Assembly (NCBI GenBank): GCA_040758525.1
Contig: JBFLVQ010000139.1
Location: forward strand, 1 to 16,187
DNA from: JBFLVQ01 sp040758525
GTDB taxonomy: Bacteria; Acidobacteriota; Blastocatellia; Chloracidobacteriales; JADJPF01
Direction of reading: 5' to 3'
Length of the DNA stretch: 16,187 nt
Shown here: positions 1-7,223 of the stretch, piece by piece
Layout of the letters: each line of letters starts with the position of its first letter
Position numbering within the stretch: the first letter of the stretch is position 1
Position numbers and translations under genes: made by a program
The notes under the pieces: generated by a model
Told to the model about the DNA's origin: nothing
The model's input: the letters and a program-made list of their open reading frames with translations, nothing else
Database searches by the model: none

Positions 1-302
1 TAAACAAGATAACTACTTAAAAAAATCCAGGCAGCGCTATAGTGCCATTGTAATGCTCCTCCTAGCCATCCGCCTAGTCTGAGCACTGAAGATGGTTCAA
101 AGAAATTGTCTTGAGGTACCTTATCGCCAAAACTAGGAAAAGCTGAAAAAATTTCTAGACCGCTTGCGAACAGAATAAACAACGCAATCGCGCTCAACCA
201 ATGTGTTAGGCGGATTAGCCAAGGATGTTCATAGATGTATACTTCTCGTGAAATATTATTTTCACATACAATAGTTTTAAGTTTTATTCCTAGGTGAGCC
301 AT
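1..302 (-). CDS. Cytochrome b561 / hydrogenase-type cytochrome b subunit, 3' end cut by window edge
   Basis: The first 100 residues are visible; the rest lies left of position 1. I translated it from the ATG at 302-300, which follows GGAGGAATTTAATA, a strong ribosome binding site. A cytoplasmic N-terminus is followed by RLTHWLSAIALFILFASG, a membrane helix with His34, and a second helix starts at QWHYSAAWIFL with His87. Histidines in these contexts are the usual haem b ligands of di-haem cytochrome b subunits (cytochrome b561 / Ni-Fe hydrogenase b-type / thiosulfate reductase gamma family). The start lies two bases after the stop of the molybdopterin protein at 305, so the two are almost certainly co-transcribed and translationally coupled. 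The likely role is inner-membrane electron exchange between the quinone pool and that periplasmic molybdoenzyme. The family call is fairly secure; the direction of electron flow is inference. Confidence 0.8.
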   Translation of the reverse strand, partial: MAHLGIKLKTIVCENNISREVYIYEHPWLIRLTHWLSAIALFILFASGLEIFSAFPSFGDKVPQDNFFEPSSVLRLGGWLGGALQWHYSAAWIFLSSYLV

Positions 303-304
303 TA

Positions 305-1081
305 TTAAATTCCTCCAAACCAAGGATAACCTTGATCTTCCCAAAACCCGCTAGCATGGTTTAAGACATTACTAATCTTTAGAGTAGATAGATATTTAGC
401 AGATTTGTAGCCAAGCTTGATAGGCATATGTATGCGTAACGGTGCGCCATGACCGCGATCCAGCGGTTGGCCATACATTTCATAACAAAGCAAGGTTTGA
501 GGATGTAAACAGCTTGCCATATCATAAGAGGTGTAATAGCCATCATAACAGGTGACTTCAATAAACTTTGCTGTGAGGTCAGCTCCTACTAACTGGAGAA
601 AGTTTATTAGTCGTGTTCCTCCAAAATTGCCTATGACATCCCAACCTTCAATGCAGATGTGGCGGATATTATGTGATTGCTTTGGTAGTGCTCTAATTTG
701 ATCAAGCGTATATTCTCCACAGTTTCGTGCTAATCCTTCCACAGTTAATGTCCATTTATCCATATCGATTCCTGGATCTTGAGTATCATAGCTGTTGTAG
801 GGAAACTGTGATAAAGGGGTAACCTGATTATTAGTAAATGTCGGTACTATCTTGGAGGAGTAATATATCTTTGACGACCACCAATCGCTAAATTGTAATC
901 CATAGCTTAGCAACGATTCCTGCAACTTTTCTGATAAGAGCAGGCCTAATGGTAATAAAGGGAGTAATTTCAATAATTCACGTCGATTCAAACGAGAAAA
1001 ATCTTTAGCTTTGACTTGCTCAATAATCAATTCAGCTTTGTTAACAGAAGTGACAGCATTGTTATTATCAGTATCTTCCAT
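305..1081 (-). CDS. Sulfite oxidase / YedY-type molybdopterin-dependent oxidoreductase with Tat leader
   Basis: This 258-residue protein has the oxidoreductase molybdopterin-binding fold of the sulfite oxidase superfamily. The N-terminus has the twin-arginine motif NRRELLKL (Arg33-Arg34) before a hydrophobic stretch rich in Leu and Pro, consistent with Tat export of a folded cofactor protein. RHICIEGW around residues 140-147 carries Cys143, the expected molybdenum thiolate ligand. HGAPLRIHMPIKLGYKSAKY around residue 211 is the typical C-terminal core. There is no room for the C-terminal dimerisation domain or haem domain of true sulfite oxidases, so it resembles the short YedY (MsrP)-like or stand-alone forms. 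GGAGG lies 11 bases before the ATG. The next gene is a cytochrome b, the expected membrane partner. The substrate is unknown: a sulfite, S- or N-oxide, or other small oxyanion is possible. Family confidence is high, function low. Confidence 0.88.
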   Translation of the reverse strand: MEDTDNNNAVTSVNKAELIIEQVKAKDFSRLNRRELLKLLPLLPLGLLLSEKLQESLLSYGLQFSDWWSSKIYYSSKIVPTFTNNQVTPLSQFPYNSYDTQDPGIDMDKWTLTVEGLARNCGEYTLDQIRALPKQSHNIRHICIEGWDVIGNFGGTRLINFLQLVGADLTAKFIEVTCYDGYYTSYDMASCLHPQTLLCYEMYGQPLDRGHGAPLRIHMPIKLGYKSAKYLSTLKISNVLNHASGFWEDQGYPWFGGI

Positions 1082-1153
1082 AACAAAATAGTACCTCCAG
1101 TAGAAAAGCAGGATGGAGAAACATAACTCTTGATCTATTTGTTAATCTGAACT

Positions 1154-1194
1154 ACTAAGATCCAAATTAAAACTTAATTAAGTTGGATCTTAGT
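1154..1194 (-). terminator. Hairpin between the fasciclin gene and the molybdoenzyme gene
   Basis: ACTAAGATCCAA at 1154-1165 is perfectly complementary to TTGGATCTTAGT at 1183-1194. The 17-base AT-rich loop could itself pair partly. It lies just after the fasciclin stop codon (minus strand) and before the ribosome binding site of the next minus-strand gene. There is no clean T-run after the stem on either strand, so it may be an mRNA 3'-end or processing structure, or a protein-binding palindrome, rather than a classical intrinsic terminator. Confidence 0.4.
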
Positions 1195-1205
1195 GTGGAA
1201 CTTAG

Positions 1206-1760
1206 TTAATTAGGCAGTAGAACATGATCGATAACATGGATGACGCCATTAGATTGATTGACATTGGTAATGGTAATATTTGCCACTCCACCTTTAGCAT
1301 CTTCAACTATGATGTTATCCCCATTCTTTTTTAATGTGAGTGTGCTGCCTTGAACAGTCTTCACGGTCGTCTGACCTTTTCCTTCTTTTATCTTGTTTTG
1401 GATAGCTTGGAAATTGAGGCGACCTGGAATTACGTGATAAGTCAGTATACCTACAAGTTTGTCTTTATTTTCTGGTTTGAGCAAATTCTCTACCGTACCT
1501 GCGGGTAAGCTGCTAAAGGCAGCATTTATCGGAGCTAATACAGTAAATGGTCCCGGACCTTTTAGAGTTTCTACTAAACCAGCAGCTTTGACAGCAGCTA
1601 CCAAGGTTGTATGGTCGGCAGAATTGACAGCATTGTCAACAATGGTTTTATTGGGGTACATTGGCTGCCCACCAACTCTTACAGGATCTTGCTGGGCACT
1701 TGTAAATCCAGCAAATATTAAAGTTAAGGTAATCACTAGAGCGAAGAAATTTTTCTTCAT
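1206..1760 (-). CDS. Secreted fasciclin (FAS1) domain protein
   Basis: This is a 184-residue protein. A clear signal peptide (Met-Lys-Lys, a hydrophobic core, then FTSAQQ near residue 22 as the likely cleavage site) is followed by a single FAS1 domain. Recognisable FAS1 features are TVLAPINAAFSSL at about 73-85 (the H1 box), the TYHV turn at 107-110, and GVIHVIDHVLLP at 172-183 (the H2 box) at the very end. Secreted bacterial FAS1 proteins of this size (MPT70-like) are usually thought to act in surface adhesion, but no specific role can be read here. AGGAG sits about six bases before the ATG and fixes the start. It is encoded on the same strand as the molybdoenzyme genes but is separated from them by a hairpin and about 125 bases, so it may be its own transcript. 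Confidence 0.92.
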   Translation of the reverse strand: MKKNFFALVITLTLIFAGFTSAQQDPVRVGGQPMYPNKTIVDNAVNSADHTTLVAAVKAAGLVETLKGPGPFTVLAPINAAFSSLPAGTVENLLKPENKDKLVGILTYHVIPGRLNFQAIQNKIKEGKGQTTVKTVQGSTLTLKKNGDNIIVEDAKGGVANITITNVNQSNGVIHVIDHVLLPN

Positions 1761-1953
1761 GGTAGTCTCCTAAAAAGTAGAAGTTGAGTTCTTTCTCAGT
1801 CTTATGGTGCCTAATTTCAGGCTAAAAATATTTCAAAAGGTAGGTAGTGATGGAATGGTTAACCAGAACACCACTACCCACTTAGAGAAATAATGAGGAA
1901 TAATGTCGCTGCACAGTGTGGTTTATGCGATTTCCTTGGAAGGACTTAAAAAG

Positions 1954-1980
1954 AGACGACCCCGGAAAAATAGGTCATCT
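1954..1980. terminator. Bidirectional terminator-like hairpin
   Basis: AGACGACC (1954-1961) and GGTCATCT (1973-1980) flank an 11-base loop. Read on the minus strand the stem is fully paired with one G-U wobble and is followed by CTTTTTAAG. Read on the plus strand it has one C-A mismatch and is followed by TTTTTGAAG. The U-tracts on both sides are typical of an intrinsic terminator working both ways. No gene clearly ends here on either strand, which is odd: the fasciclin gene starts at 1760 and runs away from it. Confidence 0.45.
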
Positions 1981-2016
1981 TTTTGAAGCCAAGAGAACTA
2001 TTAAAGCACACTGCTA

Positions 2017-2069
2017 GCGTAGACTATATTGAAATAGAAATTGAATTTCTATTTCAATATAGTCTACGC
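2017..2069. repeat. 53-base near-perfect palindrome
   Basis: Two 26-base arms (2017-2042 and 2044-2069) are exact reverse complements around a single central G at 2043. The arms begin GCGTAGACTATATTGAAATA. The outer flanks do not extend the match directly, apart from a possible CT/AG pair across a four-base bulge. As RNA it would fold into a long AU-rich hairpin; as DNA it could extrude a cruciform. It has no T-run, so it is not an ordinary terminator, and it contains no transposase or obvious target duplication. Confidence 0.9.
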
Positions 2070-2287
2070 AGAAACTGGAAGAATGGATTTGGTGCTAAGA
2101 CAGAAGACGGATAAAAATCAGAATAAAAGAGCGGGGTCTAAGGAGTAAATTTTTTTGCCAGCGATGAAGCCCGCCAACTCGGATTCTTGGTTATTTAAGA
2201 AGCTATCAACAAAGTGTCACATCTTGTCTTACCACCAAGGTTTAATACCTTTTCTGCTGGAACCTAAGCAGTCTCTATTCTCATTGC

Positions 2288-2315
2288 TTGACAACACGTC
2301 AGAGTATGGCATAAT
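2288..2315 (+). promoter_or_regulatory. Sigma-70-like promoter candidate
   Basis: TTGACA at 2288-2293 is a perfect -35 match, followed after 16 bases by CATAAT at 2310-2315, one mismatch from the -10 consensus. Transcription would start near 2322, leaving a leader of about 160 bases before the ATG at 2482. It points at the small cysteine-rich gene downstream. It is supported by sequence match alone. Confidence 0.4.
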
Positions 2316-2481
2316 GTTGAAATTGAAATTCATTATCGACAAAGAAGATATTTTCTTCTGGCAATATACCATCGTCATAATTCTTATAATGTAATGACAT
2401 AAATTCTCAGTCGTTTTGATTAATAAAAGCAAAGACCTGTTGAATACGATAGTTACATCCTATTGGAGCATTATTAGAATT

Positions 2482-2733
2482 ATGAAAGAGCCACTATCTA
2501 TTATTATTTTTGGTGATAGTAGCAACGAGCAGTTAATTCAATTGAAGTGCTTGCTGATGAAATGCGGCATTTGCAATTTTGCCAGTAAGCAGATTAACGA
2601 TTGTAATCAGTGTGATCCTTGTGAAGAAAAGGCTGGGCTTTTCATCGTTTCTCGTGAATCAGTAACCTCTGCTCAAATGGAGACAATTTGTGTCAAAGCA
2701 AAGCGTTTATCAGTACCAATATTGCAATTATGA
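2482..2733 (+). CDS. Small cysteine-rich hypothetical protein
   Basis: I do not recognise this 83-residue protein. It begins MKEPLSIIIFGDSSNEQLIQ, which reads like a beta-strand, a turn and a helix. A cysteine cluster follows (Cys23, 28, 31, 41, 44, 47), then AGLFIVSRES as a second strand, a helix with Cys70, and VPILQL as a final strand. That alternation suggests a small Rossmann- or receiver-like fold with an inserted metal- or disulfide-type cysteine patch. I chose the ATG at 2482 because the conserved-looking fold starts there. An upstream in-frame TTG at 2416 would add 22 residues, and neither start has a strong ribosome binding site (GGAG lies 13 bases before the ATG). A good promoter lies 160 bases upstream. 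It converges on the decahaem gene. Confidence 0.5.
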   Translation: MKEPLSIIIFGDSSNEQLIQLKCLLMKCGICNFASKQINDCNQCDPCEEKAGLFIVSRESVTSAQMETICVKAKRLSVPILQL

Positions 2734-3191
2734 ATAATTGTTCTAAGCCCATTTTGTCTTGAGTGTTAAAGCAGTTGCCAGGCTGCCATCACACCGCTGC
2801 TATTAATTTTAGGTCAGCACAAATACCTGTGCCATAGTCTAAGACTCAGGTATCTGTGATTGTGATGTCTTTCCAGTTTCGTGTCAATAATCTCATCTGC
2901 CAAAGCCATTGAGACCGCTTTTTGTTACTGTTTTTGCTTTCAGTTGCACCTTTTAGGTAGCAACTTGAGTTAATTAAAGAAACAAACAGGATTTTTCTCT
3001 GAATAGTTAATGCTGGTCAAGCTATATAGAAAGTTGGTTATAGCTTGATCTTCTTAAATGGGCCGAGTAACAGAATAAGTGGTGTACACAGCACATAACT
3101 CACAGTAGTGAGATAAAAACACGCCCAAAAGATAAACTTTTGAGCGTGTACCCAGATAAGCCACAAGAATCTACTATGACAAGCTCCACTA
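2734..3191. other. Hairpin-rich intergenic region between convergent genes
   Basis: I see no gene in these 458 bases. Several independent inverted repeats are visible: ATACCTG / CAGGTAT (2823-2829 and 2847-2853); a 10-base-pair stem with a TTT loop and one bulged A at 2942-2965; TCAAGCTATA / TATAGCTTGA with a 12-base loop at 3017-3048; CTCAC / GTGAG at 3099-3112; and the terminator at 3119-3149. Only the last has the layout of an intrinsic terminator. The density of stems could mark a structured RNA or an element decayed beyond recognition. Confidence 0.55.
3114..3149 (-). terminator. Rho-independent terminator of the decahaem gene
   Basis: On the minus strand ACACGCTCAAAAG (3149-3137) pairs with CTTTTGGGCGTGT (3131-3119), 13 base pairs with one mismatch and a five-base loop. 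It is followed directly by a run of T residues (TTTTATC). It lies about 43 bases after the stop codon of the large cytochrome gene, where a terminator is expected. Confidence 0.8.
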
Positions 3192-6100
3192 TCACTTTTG
3201 CTTGCGCCTGTGTGAAAGTAAGATTGCCATTGGTAGAAAGACTAGCGCAAAACTTATTAATGGAACATTTGAGTTCTGATTCACATGACTTGGTACCGTA
3301 ATAGGAACAACATAGTCAGTGAAGATCGCGGCTTTCTTGATGGGATTGAACTCGCGTGGTGGTCCAGGCGGTTCATCTGTAACTGTGTAAACTTGGCCAT
3401 TACGCAAGTACATCTTCTCGATCTCTGCTTTGTTGAAAGGACGCGCACCACGTCGACCAAAGACAGCAAGTTGATTACCACTCTCATCCACAGCACGATC
3501 ACGATCAACTCCTTCTGATATTGTTAGTGCCTCGCCTTCAGTATGATAGGTGGCAATCAATTTTGGTTTAGGATGCGAACTCCAACCATAGACATCATTA
3601 TTCTCATCTGGACCAATGATCTGCACAACCCTCAAGCCATTATGTCCATCAGCGACAAAGGCAAAGGCAGAGTTGGCAACCATGCCGATCTTGACATCAT
3701 GAGCGTCATTTATCTCTCCACCAGCATTGAAGACCTGATCCATTTTCGGTTTTGTTGGGATGGTAATATCAACTATAACCAAACCTTCTTTGCCTGCAGC
3801 AACAAAAGCATTGGTACGCGCGACGTAAACATTATGTGCATCAGCGAGTGGCACCAAGGCGCCATCAACTGGCTTGGGTTGATCAAGCGAGGTTACGTCA
3901 AGTACTTTCAAACCCTCCTCATCGGTTACGAATGCATAGCGAAACTGAATTGCAACCGAATGTGGATGCTTAAGAAATGGCTCACCGATCTCGGCCGTGA
4001 TCTTTGGATTAGTTGGATCGTTAATATCAATCACATAGAGCCCATGATTGGTGGAAACATAAGCGTAAGTGCCTACTATCGTAAGATTAGTAGCGCCTTT
4101 CAATTTGTTGTCAGGGTTGAAGGTTACTGCACGTTTGATGAAGTTGTTGCGCGCCTCACCGTCTAGCAGTGTACCAACCGGACCAATTACAATAAAACCC
4201 TCCTCTTTATCCGTACCATAGAGGAAAGCATACATAATATGGATTGAACCCTCTTCGTTTTGTGGGAAATGTTTGCGTGTAGGATCAACTGCCATTGTTG
4301 TGGGAGCCGCAATCGCAGTCGCATTCTTGCTCTTTACATAAAACCGCTGACCGATAGGTGAAACTGGTGCTGTGACAATCCGCTCAGAAAATTCCTTGTT
4401 ATCCAGTTGAGCCATATCGTAAATGCGGAATCCCCCTGTACCATTGGCAGTATAGAGATATTCTCCTCTTAGCTGAAGGCTGTTAATACTCGAGCCATTG
4501 GCGCGATGTTCATATCGATCGGTTTTGGGATCTTTGAAACCTTCGCCTTGACGCTTCAGTGTCTTAAAGTTTTCTGGGTAGGCCAATTCATGCAACTTAC
4601 TGCCTATGATCGCTTGAGGTTCGTCACGCTCAGCTACGGCAATACTTTCAAACCCATGGTGGCCAACGGCAACGTGAATATAACGGCTCATAAAGCTTAG
4701 CAGATTAGTACCCTGCATTAGCACCTGAGCTATCCAGGCGTTGTTATCGTTTTGTGCGGATACATGACATTCTGTACAGCGTTTTGTCTCTTCTTTGCGC
4801 ACCGTATGGGGTACGAAAGTCGAGAATGCTTGGCCGGAGAAACCTTCTGCTGATATGGTTTGATGTGTTGTGTAGATCCAGTCACGTAACGCATTTTGCG
4901 AACTCACATAGATGGCACAAGCCGAACGGGCAGGAGCAATACGATGCCCAGTTACGGTACCATCTATACCAAGAAAGAAAATATCGTTACGTAACACTTG
5001 ATAGTTATAGGATGTCCAATTGCGGAACATTTCTCTCGATTGATCTTTGGCGAGATTCTTATCTTCAAAGTGGAGTAATGGGCGCTGTTTATTGGCGCGC
5101 ATTTCTAAATGACAACCAAAACAGCTCGTAGTCCAGGAAGTATGACAAGTGTAGCAGGTCATTCTTGAGTTTGCATGAGCAAGCTCTGTTTCTTCCGTCT
5201 TAGGATCCGGTAGATCACCCCAGGTCTTGCCATCTCGGCGCATGGTCTTGGCCAAGCGAGATTGCTCATCATAATCAGCATGGCCAGGAGTTATAGTGTT
5301 GATAGTTTGCACCACTTTCCAGCGCAACCCTTTGGTTACCATCGAATTTTGATAGATGTCGTCAGTCTTCTTATCAACTTCAAAAAGCTTTTTTCCGAAT
5401 GGTGTGCGAATGTTTGCGATATTGAAACCATTCTTGTTAATTACCTTGCCATTGAAGCGGCCTTGGCCAGCGGCTGGCCCAGATGTGATCAGGTTCGCTT
5501 TCTGGTAGATTGTGCCATGACAATCTACACAATCAAGTTCGATTGCATCACGAGGTGATCCATATAGGTTGCCATTGCCGTGACTGTCATTACGGAAATG
5601 ACAATCAGCGCAGTGCATTCCTTTATCAAGATGTATATCACGCATCTGCACCATCTTCTTCCATTTTTCTGGATCGTTGAAGTCAACTATCTTATCGTTT
5701 TCGTCAAGAAAGTTGCCTTTCTTATCTTGCTTGTAGACGGCGCGGAAAACCCAACCATGACCGTGGAAGTCGGCGAACTGACTATGTTTAAGCTTGGGAT
5801 TAACTTCCTTCCATATTTCCGCAAGAAAATTAGCATCTTGTCCCCATAACCCCTTAACTGCAGAACCTTCTGGGTTACGAATACGAATTATTTCCTTCTC
5901 CACTTCGCTCAATTTGTTTGGCTCTTTAGCATACATATGCTCACCATCGGTCTCGTTATCCCACCAGGTGTAGCCAAAATAGCCAAGAACCATGCTTGTG
6001 CCTGGGTGCATATGGCAGACCATACATTGGCTTGAGGGAATACCGTTGGTCATTTCATGTTTAATTGGATGACCGGATTCCTCTTTCTTAATTGTCGGAT

Positions 6101-7223
6101 CTGCAGTTTCAGTTTTACCTAGGTTGCCGTATTTAGCAAAATGTGCTGAGTGTATTGGATCACGATCATTGGCATAAACAACATGACAGCCGGTACAACC
6201 AGAAGAGCGAAAATCCCCAGGCTGATCATTAGTGCCTAAAAAGTGAAGCAATGGATCGAGCAGACGAGTCTTTTGTAGTCCTTGAAAGACAGGATCAGTA
6301 CGAGTGGCTGTACCGTATCCTCGTGAAGAAAGCCTTCCACCATTAATGTCAAGTCGGCCTGGATCCTCATCAGGATCGGGGCTACCAATGTCTGATGGCA
6401 GCAACACACCGGGTTTACTAATGCCTCCACGCTCAAAGACACGCAATACATTGGTCGCAGCCGCTTGTGCCATCTCATATCTCGGCAAAGGATTAATATA
6501 CGGTAATACCCCTTTCTTTTTAACTTCTTCCTCAGAAGGTATAGGCATGGTCTGAATGCGTTGTGGGCGACCATCAACACTGTAGCTTTCACCGAAATGA
6601 GGATCTTTTAATGGATAAGAACCATTGTTGTAGAGTGCTGCACCCCATAGCATTGCACCATGAGTCATCAAACTCTTTCTATTGAAGTAGACTTCCTGTG
6701 GATGGCAGTTGGCTGTGCCACAACTGATCATGGCAGCACGGAAATCACCAGGATTAATGAATCTGACAAACTCAGGGCTCTCGCGTACCAATAGTGCATT
6801 AGTACGCTCTGGGTTTCGAGTCGAAAAAGGCTCTTTTACTTTATCCCAAGCTTCGGGATGACGTGGATGAACATGGGCTCTCTTTTTTACCTCATTATAA
6901 GTTGATGAGCCTAATGAATCACTAGGAGAGATAGCGGGTTCGGGATTACCGCCATGACAGTCCACGCAGCCGATACCGAGTTCGAAATCAGTTCCACTCT
7001 GTTGGTGCATGGATTCAGATCCTTCATGACAAGATAAACAGCCAGTGCTTTTGGGATCCTCTTTCTGGGTTTTTCTCTTACCATCTGTTTTCTTCTCTTT
7101 CTGTTGGTCTTCTATTGAAGAAGCAACACTTGGGCCGGTGGAGAAGCTTATTACAATGGTAACCCAAACAGAGAAGGCAATGCACGCCAGTTTAATTCGG
7201 TAGAGCTGACTCTGCTTACTCAT
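3192..7223 (-). CDS. Decahaem cytochrome c fused to an LVIVD-type beta-propeller, C-terminally anchored
   Basis: This is a 1343-residue protein. Residues 8-36 form an export signal. Ten haem c attachment motifs follow: nine CXXCH at Cys62, 86, 343, 400, 538, 565, 690, 701 and 816, and one CX4CH (CGTANCH) at Cys168. Residues of about 920-1205 contain at least five LVIVD-like blades, for example YAYVSTNHGLYVIDINDP, YAFVTDEEGLKVLDV, FVAAGKEGLVIVDI and FAFVADGHNGLRVV, which would form a beta-propeller. The C-terminus has a hydrophobic helix (about 1320-1336) and a basic tail RRKQK, so the protein is probably tethered to a membrane. A role in periplasmic or cell-surface electron transfer follows from the haems; the propeller may bind a partner or substrate. 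A purine-rich GGGGGAAG precedes the ATG. Nearby molybdoenzymes are possible partners. I cannot name a characterised homologue. Confidence 0.88.
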   Translation of the reverse strand: MSKQSQLYRIKLACIAFSVWVTIVISFSTGPSVASSIEDQQKEKKTDGKRKTQKEDPKSTGCLSCHEGSESMHQQSGTDFELGIGCVDCHGGNPEPAISPSDSLGSSTYNEVKKRAHVHPRHPEAWDKVKEPFSTRNPERTNALLVRESPEFVRFINPGDFRAAMISCGTANCHPQEVYFNRKSLMTHGAMLWGAALYNNGSYPLKDPHFGESYSVDGRPQRIQTMPIPSEEEVKKKGVLPYINPLPRYEMAQAAATNVLRVFERGGISKPGVLLPSDIGSPDPDEDPGRLDINGGRLSSRGYGTATRTDPVFQGLQKTRLLDPLLHFLGTNDQPGDFRSSGCTGCHVVYANDRDPIHSAHFAKYGNLGKTETADPTIKKEESGHPIKHEMTNGIPSSQCMVCHMHPGTSMVLGYFGYTWWDNETDGEHMYAKEPNKLSEVEKEIIRIRNPEGSAVKGLWGQDANFLAEIWKEVNPKLKHSQFADFHGHGWVFRAVYKQDKKGNFLDENDKIVDFNDPEKWKKMVQMRDIHLDKGMHCADCHFRNDSHGNGNLYGSPRDAIELDCVDCHGTIYQKANLITSGPAAGQGRFNGKVINKNGFNIANIRTPFGKKLFEVDKKTDDIYQNSMVTKGLRWKVVQTINTITPGHADYDEQSRLAKTMRRDGKTWGDLPDPKTEETELAHANSRMTCYTCHTSWTTSCFGCHLEMRANKQRPLLHFEDKNLAKDQSREMFRNWTSYNYQVLRNDIFFLGIDGTVTGHRIAPARSACAIYVSSQNALRDWIYTTHQTISAEGFSGQAFSTFVPHTVRKEETKRCTECHVSAQNDNNAWIAQVLMQGTNLLSFMSRYIHVAVGHHGFESIAVAERDEPQAIIGSKLHELAYPENFKTLKRQGEGFKDPKTDRYEHRANGSSINSLQLRGEYLYTANGTGGFRIYDMAQLDNKEFSERIVTAPVSPIGQRFYVKSKNATAIAAPTTMAVDPTRKHFPQNEEGSIHIMYAFLYGTDKEEGFIVIGPVGTLLDGEARNNFIKRAVTFNPDNKLKGATNLTIVGTYAYVSTNHGLYVIDINDPTNPKITAEIGEPFLKHPHSVAIQFRYAFVTDEEGLKVLDVTSLDQPKPVDGALVPLADAHNVYVARTNAFVAAGKEGLVIVDITIPTKPKMDQVFNAGGEINDAHDVKIGMVANSAFAFVADGHNGLRVVQIIGPDENNDVYGWSSHPKPKLIATYHTEGEALTISEGVDRDRAVDESGNQLAVFGRRGARPFNKAEIEKMYLRNGQVYTVTDEPPGPPREFNPIKKAAIFTDYVVPITVPSHVNQNSNVPLISFALVFLPMAILLSHRRKQK

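Larger units (their letters stand above)
1761..2481. other. Gene-poor, inverted-repeat-rich intergenic region
   Basis: There is no convincing protein gene in these 721 bases. A 79-codon TTG-initiated frame at 2155-2394 has no recognisable motif and contains the best promoter-like sequence of the area, so I do not call it. The stretch holds the short inverted pair GGTAGTG / CACTACC (around 1845-1887) with GGTTAACC between the arms, a bidirectional terminator-like hairpin at 1954-1980, a 53-base palindrome at 2017-2069, and a promoter-like sequence at 2288-2315. The fasciclin promoter should lie near 1775-1900, but I see no clear -35/-10 pair for it. Confidence 0.6.

Noticed and set aside
2155..2394. 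A 79-codon plus-strand frame starting at TTG
   Set aside because: It has no recognisable motif, uses a TTG start after a T-run, and contains the best promoter-like sequence of the region.
3543..4166. A 207-codon plus-strand frame antisense to the decahaem gene
   Set aside because: It lies wholly opposite a gene with clear haem and propeller motifs; its translation shows no domain and is typical of antisense shadow.
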